Assembly: GCA_030373145.1 (NCBI GenBank)
Contig: JAUCZK010000008.1
Coordinates: 27,651 to 91,650 of the forward strand
Direction: 5' to 3'
DNA length: 64,000 bases
DNA from: Cyanobium sp. CZS48M
GTDB lineage: Bacteria; Cyanobacteriota; Cyanobacteriia; PCC-6307; Cyanobiaceae
Part shown: one piece after another, positions 57,320 to 64,000 of the stretch
Layout: each line of letters starts with the position of its first letter
Position numbering within the stretch: the first letter of the stretch is position 1
Program-made: the position numbers and the translations under genes
The notes under the pieces: model-generated
Databases searched by the model: none
The model's input: the letters and a program-made list of their open reading frames with translations, nothing else
Told to the model about the DNA's origin: nothing

Positions 57320-58726
57320 ATGTCCATCACTGAACCAGCACCCGCTGCTACGCCCGAATCAGCCCTAGGCCAAGCCCAGTCCGGCTCGCTGCTGCAGATC
57401 CTCGGGGTCAGCTTCGGGATCGCCGGGGCGGTGGGCGGCACGATCGGGGCCGGCATTCTGCGCACCCCCGGGCTGGTGGCCGAGCAGCTCGGCAGTGCGC
57501 CCCTGATCGTGGCCGCCTGGGTGGCGGGGGCGCTCTATGCCCTGTTGGGGGCCTTTGCCGTGGCCGAACTGAGCACGGCCATGCCTCGGGCCGGCGGCTG
57601 GACCATTTACGCCCGGCGGGCCCTGGGGGATCAGGCCGGCTTCTCCGTGGGCTGGATCGACTGGGTGGGGCACTGCGCCGGCCTGGCCTGGGTGGCGGTC
57701 ACCATCGGCGACTACACGATCGGTCTGCTGCCGGCCCTGCCCGTGGGCAGCAAGGTGGTGGCTCTGCTGGTGCTGCTGGCCTTCGCGCTGATCCAGCAGC
57801 TGGGCCTTGAGGCCGGCAGCCTCAGCCAGAAGATCCTCAGCCTGGGCAAGGCCATCGCTTTCCTCGGCCTGATCACGGCCTGCTTCCTGCACCCTCCGGT
57901 GAGGGAGCTGGCGGGCCTGTCCGAACCGCTGCTGGAGGCCGCAGGCCCCGCTGATCCACTGGCGGCTGGTGGGATCAGCCTCGGCATCGGCGCCGTGTTT
58001 GCCATGCAGGCCGTGATCACCACCTACGACGGCTGGCACAGCCCGATCTATTTCGCCGAGGAATTCGCCGAGCCCAGCAAGGATCTGCCCCGCTCCCTGG
58101 TGGGCGGCGTGCTCAGCGTGGCGGGGCTGTATCTGCTGGTGAACCTGGCCCTGCTGCGGCTGCTGCCGGTCTCGCGCATCGCCGGATCGGTGCTGCCCCT
58201 GGCCGATGCCGCCGAGGTGATGTTCGGGTCGTGGAGCTCCCAGCTGATCGTGGTGCTGGCGCTGATCTCCTCCTTCGGTCTGGTGAATGCCGTGGTGATG
58301 GGTGCGCCTCGCATCCTCTACGGCCTCAGCCGCGATGGCCTCTTCCTGCCCCAGTTCGCGGCCGTGAGTGCCGGCGGCACTCCCGTGCTGGCGCTGGTGC
58401 TGACCGCCTCCACGGCGGGACTGCTGGTGGCGTTCGGTGATTTCACGATCCTGCTGGGGATCGCCTCCTTCCTCTACGTGCTGCTGTATCTGAGCGGCAT
58501 CACCTCGCTGCTGCTGCTGCGCTGGCGGGAGCCTGGCCTGGAGCGACCCTTCCGCGATCCGGGCTATCCGATCAGCGCGCTGATCGTCTGGCTGGGCTCC
58601 CTGGCCTTTCTGATCGCCGCGATCCGCAACGACACCGCCAACAGCGCCGGCGCCCTCGGCCTGATCCTGCTCAGCCTTCCCCTGCACCAGCTGACGCGGC
58701 GCCTGGCACCGTCGCCAGGGGCCTGA
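57320..58726 (+). CDS. APC-superfamily amino acid/polyamine permease
   Basis: 468 residues with about 12 membrane segments. The first membrane helix has the substrate-binding GGTIGAGILRTPGLVAEQLG motif, followed by ALYALLGAFAVAELSTAMPR and MQAVITTYDGWHSPIYFAEE, as in APC-family carriers that exchange amino acids or amines. The C-terminal 56 bases overlap the FdhF/YdeP gene on the other strand. Substrate unknown. Confidence 0.9.
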   Translation: MSITEPAPAATPESALGQAQSGSLLQILGVSFGIAGAVGGTIGAGILRTPGLVAEQLGSAPLIVAAWVAGALYALLGAFAVAELSTAMPRAGGWTIYARRALGDQAGFSVGWIDWVGHCAGLAWVAVTIGDYTIGLLPALPVGSKVVALLVLLAFALIQQLGLEAGSLSQKILSLGKAIAFLGLITACFLHPPVRELAGLSEPLLEAAGPADPLAAGGISLGIGAVFAMQAVITTYDGWHSPIYFAEEFAEPSKDLPRSLVGGVLSVAGLYLLVNLALLRLLPVSRIAGSVLPLADAAEVMFGSWSSQLIVVLALISSFGLVNAVVMGAPRILYGLSRDGLFLPQFAAVSAGGTPVLALVLTASTAGLLVAFGDFTILLGIASFLYVLLYLSGITSLLLLRWREPGLERPFRDPGYPISALIVWLGSLAFLIAAIRNDTANSAGALGLILLSLPLHQLTRRLAPSPGA

Positions 58727-60989
58727 GCCCGCCGCGCACCAGCACCGGCACCCGCTTGAAGGCCGGCGTGCCGCTGCGGGGATCCACCGGGGCGCGGATG
58801 ATCGCGTTCACCTCCGGATAGAACATCAGCGCGGCGCCCTCGCGGATCTCGCCGGGGATGATCTCGATCTCCTCCAGCCGGCCGGCCTCGCCCTGCACCG
58901 TCACCCGCTGGTGGGCGGCCAGGCCGGTGCGGGCCAGGTCGGCGCGGTTCATCAGGATCGTCTGGCGGTGGGGCATGGCCCGGTAGGCGTCGCCCGCCTT
59001 GTAGACCACGGTGTTGTGCTGGCCGTAGCTGCGGGCGGTGATCAGCGCCAGCACCAGGCCGCTCTCCCCCGGCGCCAGGCCACCGAAGTGGGCCGGCTCG
59101 GGCAGCTCCAGCGCCGGCAGGGGTGTGGGCTCCATCCGTGCTTTCCCTGAAGGCGTGGGGAAGTTGGGCTGCTCGAACACCCGCCCCTCCACGCTGAATT
59201 CGCGCTTGGTGGCATCGATCTCCACGATCGGGCCATAGCCGGGCACCGTGCGGGCGATCAGCTGGCGCACGTAGACGGGATCCTGCAGGCGGCCCCAGTC
59301 CACGGGCTCGCTGCCCATCAGCCGCCGGGCCAGCTCGGCCAGGAAGCCCACCTCGCTGATCAGGTCGGCGCGCCTGAGGTGGGTGCTGCCGGGTTCGTTC
59401 AGGCGCACGAAGTTGTTGCCCGATTCGGTGGTGGTGCGGTGCGGGGTCTCGAAGCGGTTGAACACCGGCAGCACCAGGGTCTGGCGGGCGCCGAGGCCAT
59501 GGAAGTGCCCCTGGTTGGGCTTGGTGGCCAGGTACATCACGGTGTCGATGCGGCCGAGAGCGCGGCGGGCCTGCTGCGAATCCGGGTTGGCGCCCCAGAG
59601 GTTGCCCCCCAGGCAGAGCAGGGTGTCCACCCCTCCGGCCTCCGCCGCTTCGATCAGGGCGCGGGTGTCGTAGCCGGGAACCCGGCTGAGCGGACGGCCC
59701 AGCAGCGCTTCGAGGGCCTGCTGCATCTCGGCGCGCAGCTTCACCGTTACCCCCATGGAGCCGAAGCCCTGCACGTTGGAGTGGCCGCGGATCGGCATCG
59801 TGCCCGCGCCGGGCCGACCCACGTTGCCGCTGAGCAGGGCGGTGTTGGCGATGGCATGGACGTTGGCGGTGCCGTTGGCGTGGTGGGTGATCCCCATCGC
59901 CCAGGCGAAGACCACGCCGCTGGAGCGGGCGATCACGGCCGCGGCATGCTCCAGCTCCTCGCGGCTGAGGCCGCAGCAGGCGCTGATCGCCTCCCAGCTG
60001 GTGACTTGCACCTGCTTCAGCACCGCTTCGGCACCTTCGGCGTGGGCCGCCAGGAACGCGTGACGGATCTGGCCGGCCTCCAGCAACGCCTTCTGGATGC
60101 CCAGGAAGACGGCCGTGTCGCTGCCCGGCACCGGTTGCAGGAACAGCGAGGCGATCTCCGAGCCCCGCAGCATCGACTTGATCGGAAAGGCCGGCGAGCC
60201 GAACTTGAGCAGCCCCACCTCCAGCACCGGGTTGATCACGATCACGCTGCCGCCGCGCTCGCGCAGACGGATCAGCTCGTTCATCAGCCGTGGGTGGTTG
60301 GCCGGGGCGTTGGAGCCCACCAGCACCACACACTCCGCCTGCTGCAGGCTCTCGAGGCTCACCATCGAGGTGCCGGAGCCGAACACCTCGCTGAGGCCCA
60401 CTGTGGAGGGGGCGTGGCAGAGGTCGGAGCAGTCAGCCAGGTTGTTGGAGCCCCAGGCCCGCAGCAGCAGCTGCAAGAGGTAGGCGGCCTCATTGGAGGA
60501 GCGGCCGGAGCTGTAGGAGGCCACCCGCTCCGGCGGCCGCCGGAAGGCCGTTTCGGCCAGCTCCAGCACGTCGTCCCAGCTGAGGCGCTCATAGTGGCTG
60601 CGACCCTCGCGCAGGATCAGGGGATGGCTGAGGCGGCCGAGGCGGTCGGCCTCCAGGGAGCTGAGGCGCTGCAGCTCCTGGAGGCTGCGCTGGCCGAAGA
60701 CCGCCTCGGGCACCGCCGGCTGCAGTTCCGCCCCGATCGCCTCGACGCTTTTGAGGCAGCGTTGCAGCGGTTCGCCCAGCTCATCGCGAAAGCCGCCGTT
60801 CTGGCCGCCCGTGCCCCAGGCGCAGGAGAGGCAGGCGCTCTTGTGGAGCAGGGTCTGCCAGAGCAGGGGGCCTGTGGGGGAGAGGGTGGACTTGGCCCAG
60901 CCGGTGATCACCGGCCAGCCGCCGCCCACCACAGGGGCGCTGCTGGATTCGGGCGGTTCTGCCTTCACGATGCTCGCTGCGGCGGCCAC
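58671..60989 (-). CDS. FdhF/YdeP-family molybdopterin oxidoreductase
   Basis: 772 residues from GTG 60989 (GTG 60968 is possible). The N-terminal HKSACLSCAWGTGGQNGGFR with Cys53 and Cys56 marks the YdeP subfamily. The Mo-ligating Cys191 is in DCSDLCHAPSTVGLSE. Other molybdopterin blocks are VLVGSNAPANHPRLMNELI and LSGNVGRPGAGTMPIRGHSN, and C-terminal ITARSYGQHNTVVYKAG. The reaction is unknown for this subfamily; acid resistance has been reported for E. coli YdeP. It needs the molybdenum cofactor made by MoaA and MobA here. Confidence 0.92.
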   Translation of the reverse strand: MAAAASIVKAEPPESSSAPVVGGGWPVITGWAKSTLSPTGPLLWQTLLHKSACLSCAWGTGGQNGGFRDELGEPLQRCLKSVEAIGAELQPAVPEAVFGQRSLQELQRLSSLEADRLGRLSHPLILREGRSHYERLSWDDVLELAETAFRRPPERVASYSSGRSSNEAAYLLQLLLRAWGSNNLADCSDLCHAPSTVGLSEVFGSGTSMVSLESLQQAECVVLVGSNAPANHPRLMNELIRLRERGGSVIVINPVLEVGLLKFGSPAFPIKSMLRGSEIASLFLQPVPGSDTAVFLGIQKALLEAGQIRHAFLAAHAEGAEAVLKQVQVTSWEAISACCGLSREELEHAAAVIARSSGVVFAWAMGITHHANGTANVHAIANTALLSGNVGRPGAGTMPIRGHSNVQGFGSMGVTVKLRAEMQQALEALLGRPLSRVPGYDTRALIEAAEAGGVDTLLCLGGNLWGANPDSQQARRALGRIDTVMYLATKPNQGHFHGLGARQTLVLPVFNRFETPHRTTTESGNNFVRLNEPGSTHLRRADLISEVGFLAELARRLMGSEPVDWGRLQDPVYVRQLIARTVPGYGPIVEIDATKREFSVEGRVFEQPNFPTPSGKARMEPTPLPALELPEPAHFGGLAPGESGLVLALITARSYGQHNTVVYKAGDAYRAMPHRQTILMNRADLARTGLAAHQRVTVQGEAGRLEEIEIIPGEIREGAALMFYPEVNAIIRAPVDPRSGTPAFKRVPVLVRGGLRPLATVPGAASAGAGEG

Positions 60990-62289
60990 CCTTCAAGGAT
61001 GGCGCGCCCTGCCACCAGAAGGGCCCTGCCGCAGGGTTTCGGCTTGTTGCCGCCGATACGATCAACGCTCAGATGCAGGATTCGGCATCACTTCAGGGGC
61101 CGCGCAACGAAGCCCGATCCTCTACGGCTGCGCCGGCATCTTCCTGGGGCAGGCGGGGCTGTTCATCGATCTGCCCGCCCTGCCGCTGCTGGCGCGCGAC
61201 TTTCAGGTGAGCGCCGCCGCCAGCCAGGAGACGATCACCGCCTATGCGCTGGGCTACGGCCTCTCGCAGTTGGCCTGGGGACCTCTCTCCGATGGCTGGG
61301 GCCGCCGGTCCACGGCCCTCACGGGGCTCGCCCTGTTCAGCCTGGCCAGCCTGCTGCTGGTGGTGGTCCCGGGTTTCGTTCCCTTTCTGATCCTGCGCCT
61401 GATCCAGGGCATCGGCGCCGGCTCTGGCACCTCGGTGTCGCGGGCCTGCCTGCGCGATGTCTTCAGCGACCGCCTGCTGACCCGGGCCATGTCGTACCTG
61501 GCCATGAGCTACGCCCTGGCCCTCGGTCTGGCCCCCTTTCTGGGGGGACTGATCGGTCGGGTGGCCCCGTGGCGGGCTGACTTCCTGCTGCTGGCGTTGT
61601 TGGGAGCGGCCACGGCGGTGGCCGTTTCGCGGGGGTTGACGGAGGCCCGCCGCCTGCCCCCGGCGGAGAGGCGAGCGCGGTTGCGTCTGGGCAAAGTAAC
61701 CCTGGATTATGGCCGCCTGGCCCGTGATCCCCGCTTCCTGGTCCCCACCCTCATGGCGAGCTTCGGCACCGGACTGGTGGTGGTCTACGGGGCGATCAGC
61801 CCGTTTGACTTCGAGCAGAGCTTCGGTTTCAGTCCGTCCGGGTTTGGTCTGATCTCCCTCAGCCTGAGCGTGCCCTACCTGCTGGGTGCCCTGGTGCTCA
61901 GCCACTGGGTGGTTCGCCTGGGCCAGCAGCGGCTTCTGCAGGCAGGACTCGGCGCAGTGCTGGTGGGGGCGCTGCTGATGCTGCTGCTGGGCCTGGCCGG
62001 TCGCTTTGATGCCGTTTCGCTGCTGCTGCCGATGCTGGTGGTGGTGTTCGGGGTCGGACTGCTGGTGCCGATCGGCCTGGCGATGCCGATGCAGTCATTC
62101 CCCTCCCAGGCCGGGCAGGCCTCGGCACTCACAGGCTTCCTGCAACAGGAAGGCAGTGGTTTGGTGGTGGCCCTGGCCGTGGGCATTCCCATCAGCTCCC
62201 AGGTGCCCCTGGCCCTGGCGCTGCTGGTCATTGCTGGAATCCTGGCGCTGCTGGTGCGCGCCTATGGCCGGCTCGGTGCCAGCCGATGA
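60970..62289 (+). CDS. MFS exporter, Bcr/CflA type
   Basis: Up to 439 residues; the true start is unclear because ATG 60970 is the only standard codon shortly before the first helix and it overlaps the divergent FdhF/YdeP gene's start. Twelve membrane helices follow GCAGIFLGQAGLFIDLPALP, with the family motif A GPLSDGWGRRSTALTGLALF and LIQGIGAGSGTSVSRACLRD. Bcr/CflA exporters pump drugs or metabolites with proton exchange. Its stop overlaps the next ATG by four bases. Confidence 0.85.
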   Translation: MLAAAATLQGWRALPPEGPCRRVSACCRRYDQRSDAGFGITSGAAQRSPILYGCAGIFLGQAGLFIDLPALPLLARDFQVSAAASQETITAYALGYGLSQLAWGPLSDGWGRRSTALTGLALFSLASLLLVVVPGFVPFLILRLIQGIGAGSGTSVSRACLRDVFSDRLLTRAMSYLAMSYALALGLAPFLGGLIGRVAPWRADFLLLALLGAATAVAVSRGLTEARRLPPAERRARLRLGKVTLDYGRLARDPRFLVPTLMASFGTGLVVVYGAISPFDFEQSFGFSPSGFGLISLSLSVPYLLGALVLSHWVVRLGQQRLLQAGLGAVLVGALLMLLLGLAGRFDAVSLLLPMLVVVFGVGLLVPIGLAMPMQSFPSQAGQASALTGFLQQEGSGLVVALAVGIPISSQVPLALALLVIAGILALLVRAYGRLGASR

Positions 62290-63575
62290 CGGGGCCGTCT
62301 GCTCTGGTCAAGGGTGTGCGCGGGGCCATGGCCTGGTCGCTGACGCTGCTGCTGGCCGGCTGTGCCATTGGTCTGGTGGAGCTTCCGTATCAGTGGCTCT
62401 CGGAGCTGGGTTTCCAGCTGCAGGGGCTCTGGTCGGCCGGTGGGTTGGCGGCCCGGCCGTGGTTGCTGCTGCCGCTGCTGCTGGGCAGCGCCCTGTTCCT
62501 GGTGCTGGCCTGGGGGCCCCTGGCACCGGGGCGTGGCGGTGGCATCACCGGAGTGTTGGTGCTGCAGGGCGTCGATGGCGAAGCTGTGCAAAGCCGGGCC
62601 ACTGCCAGCCTGAGCCTGGGGGGGCAGCTGGCACGCCTGCCGTTGGTGGCCCTCACCCACCTGGCTGGTCTGAGTGTGGGCACCGAATCCCCTTCAGCGG
62701 CCCTGGGTGCCTCGACGCTGCTGGCGTTGCGCCATCGTTTCGCCGTGCTGCAGCAGCTGCCCGTGTCCCTGGTGGCTGCCATCGGCGGTGGGGCCGGGCT
62801 GGGGGCGGCCTTCCGCTCTCCCCTGCTGGGCGCGGCCTATGGCCTGGAGGAGCTCAGTGCTGTCCATGGCTTCCCCCTGATGGTGCCGACCCTGATCCTG
62901 GGGGGGATCGGCAGCCTGCTCAATTCCCGGCTGGGACAGCCCGCTCGCCTGGCCGAGGGCATGGGCGCCGAGCTGGAACTGCGGCTGCTGCCCTTGGCGC
63001 TGCTGATCAGCGTGGTCACGGCCCTGGCGGGGGTGCTGCTGGTGCGCCTTCTGGTGCCCCTGGCCGCCTGGGTGAGTCAGGACCTGCGGGGTCGCCGCCG
63101 CTGGATCACCGGCGTGGGGATTGTGCTGGCGATCACCCTGCTGGCGGTGCTCAGCGGTGGTGTCAGCCTCAATGACGGCTCGCTGGCCCTGGGGCCGGCC
63201 CTGGCGGGCGCACCCGCAACAGCGTGGTGGGCGGCACTGCCGCGCCTGTTGGCACCCCTGCTCAGCATTGCGATCGGGGCCCCCGGAGGATTGATGCATG
63301 ACTCGATGACCCTCGGGGCTGTGCTGGTGACCCCATGGCTCGGCGCCTTGCCGGAGCAGCAGCAGGCGGCCCTGGCGGGAGTGGCCGCGGCAGCCCTGTT
63401 CAGCGGGGCCTGCCGCACGCCGCTGTTCTGCGCCCTGTTCGTGTTCACCCTCCAGGGCAATGCTGCTCTGCTGCCGTGGCTGCTCACGGCTTCGGCCATC
63501 GCGGCGGCCATGGGCCGCTGGCTGGGCGGCCCCAGCTGGAACGAGGCTCAGGTGGAGGCTTTCAGGTCTCGATAG
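62286..63575 (+). CDS. ClC-family chloride channel/transporter
   Basis: 429 residues with 10-12 membrane segments. The usual ClC anion-binding motifs appear in altered form: GGGITGVLVLQG for GSGIP, SVGTESPSAALGAS for GREGP (the gating Glu kept), and IGAPGGLMHDSMTLGA for GxFxP. GGGAGLGAAFRSPLLGAAY and AAALFSGACRTPLFCALFVF are well conserved. It may be an anion/proton antiporter of a divergent subgroup. It is coupled to the MFS gene by ATGA overlap. Confidence 0.88.
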   Translation: MTGPSALVKGVRGAMAWSLTLLLAGCAIGLVELPYQWLSELGFQLQGLWSAGGLAARPWLLLPLLLGSALFLVLAWGPLAPGRGGGITGVLVLQGVDGEAVQSRATASLSLGGQLARLPLVALTHLAGLSVGTESPSAALGASTLLALRHRFAVLQQLPVSLVAAIGGGAGLGAAFRSPLLGAAYGLEELSAVHGFPLMVPTLILGGIGSLLNSRLGQPARLAEGMGAELELRLLPLALLISVVTALAGVLLVRLLVPLAAWVSQDLRGRRRWITGVGIVLAITLLAVLSGGVSLNDGSLALGPALAGAPATAWWAALPRLLAPLLSIAIGAPGGLMHDSMTLGAVLVTPWLGALPEQQQAALAGVAAAALFSGACRTPLFCALFVFTLQGNAALLPWLLTASAIAAAMGRWLGGPSWNEAQVEAFRSR

Positions 63576-63586
63576 TCTCAACGCTG

Positions 63587-64000
63587 ATGAGTCTCGATGC
63601 TGAGGCCCGGGAGATGGATCTGACTCTCGAAGGAGCTGCTCCGGCGGTGACCGCCGACCAGGAGGCCTTCGCCACCTGTCACCGGCTGGCGGGGATCAGC
63701 TTCCCCTGGGACATGACCCGTTCCCTGGAGCTGGCCCTGCTCAAGACCTTCTGCCTACCCTCGATCTCGGGCGTGCTGCAGCGCAGCGGTGAGTTCGAGA
63801 CCCGCCCCCGCAAGCGCTACGACGACACCGGATTGATGGTGGCGGAGCTGCTCAAGCATGGACCCGACAGCTCGACGGGAGCGGCGGTGATCGAGCGGAT
63901 GTACCGCATCCACGCTCACTTCGCCATCAGCAACGACGACTATCTCTACGTAGGGCTTGCTGAATTTCACCAAGTCGCTCCAGATAGGCCCGTAGTCCTT
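63587..64000 (+). CDS. MpaB/DUF2236-type oxygenase family protein, partial and probably interrupted
   Basis: The frame runs from ATG 63587 to the window edge. Residues ~40-121 fit the family: ISFPWDMTRSLELALLKTFC, VLQRSGEFETRPRKRYDDTG, LMVAELLKHGPDSSTG and RMYRIHAHFAISNDDYLYV. Right after DYLYV (base ~63951) the text changes to GLAEFHQVAPDRPVVL, which no longer looks like the family, so the gene may be interrupted by an inserted element. It starts 11 bases after the ClC stop. MpaB-type proteins are heme-binding oxygenases in some lineages. Confidence 0.75.
   Translation, partial: MSLDAEAREMDLTLEGAAPAVTADQEAFATCHRLAGISFPWDMTRSLELALLKTFCLPSISGVLQRSGEFETRPRKRYDDTGLMVAELLKHGPDSSTGAAVIERMYRIHAHFAISNDDYLYVGLAEFHQVAPDRPVVL
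63951..64000. mobile_element. Possible left end of an insertion sequence
   Basis: TAGGGCTTGCTGAATTTCAC at 63951-63970 resembles the terminal inverted-repeat style of some cyanobacterial insertion sequences, and it begins exactly where the upstream gene loses family likeness. Only 50 bases are visible, with no transposase, so this remains a suggestion. Confidence 0.35.

Noticed and set aside
1..64000. CRISPR array, rRNA genes, toxin-antitoxin pair, prophage
   Set aside because: No regularly spaced direct repeats, rRNA-like sequence or phage structural genes were seen in the reading.

Overview
The window is high-GC bacterial DNA from a cyanobacterium, most likely a Cyanobium/Synechococcus-type picocyanobacterium (inference). 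The signs are a nitrate transporter whose NrtC ATPase is fused to an NrtA-like domain, a ferredoxin-type narrow-spectrum nitrate/nitrite reductase pair, a carotenoid oxygenase, several photolyase-type flavoproteins, scattered HIP1-type GCGATCGC octamers and a textbook NtcA box. Coding density is very high: many genes overlap by 1-4 bases (ATGA/GTGA), and several converging genes overlap by tens to more than 100 bases. No stretch over 300 bases lacks a gene.

Layout. 1-1.7 kb: end of an N-formylglutamate amidohydrolase-like gene, a transglutaminase-like protein and a tiny membrane protein. 1.8-5.3 kb: a 15-bp tandem repeat, then flavin amine oxidase, FUSC-like membrane protein, methyltransferase and a small protein. 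5.3-8.6 kb: DUF1993 protein, folK, Nudix hydrolase, photolyase. 8.6-13 kb (mostly minus): DegT-type aminotransferase, thioredoxin-like protein, a lipoprotein-like gene, then a coupled run of a photolyase FAD domain, a separate photolyase N-terminal-like domain, and a phosphopantetheinyl transferase. 13-17.5 kb: fabI, beta-carbonic anhydrase, hisB, carotenoid oxygenase, DUF1499 protein and a 54-residue Nif11-type peptide. 17.5-23.4 kb: DUF389 membrane protein, three MscS-type channels and the decayed C-terminus of a fourth.

23.4-30.5 kb holds the most distinctive accessory unit: a tight minus-strand run of arylsulfatase, its formylglycine-generating enzyme, DUF1622 and DUF202 membrane proteins, a BASS-family transporter and a SulP anion transporter, with a divergent AraC regulator. 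30.3-39.6 kb: HAD phosphatase, NTP pyrophosphatase and phosphohexomutase operon, TM0106-type nuclease, YgfZ-like protein, pyrE, an exported protein, tRNA-Met(CAU), a cupin-like protein, a CsgG-like protein and a small protein.

39.6-57.2 kb is a nitrate-assimilation island. cobA and a CbiX/SirB chelatase make siroheme for NirA; nirA diverges from a TrpD-like gene and a nitrate-reductase-associated (NarM-type) gene; nrtABCD imports nitrate behind an NtcA box and ends with a coupled CRP-type regulator; narB follows on the minus strand; mobA and moaA, making the molybdenum cofactor needed by NarB, lie in a divergent run with a PsiE-like protein and an alpha/beta hydrolase. 57.3-64 kb: APC permease, a second molybdopterin enzyme (FdhF/YdeP family), a Bcr/CflA-type MFS exporter, a ClC-type protein and the start of an MpaB/DUF2236-type gene whose family similarity stops abruptly about 50 bases before the right edge.
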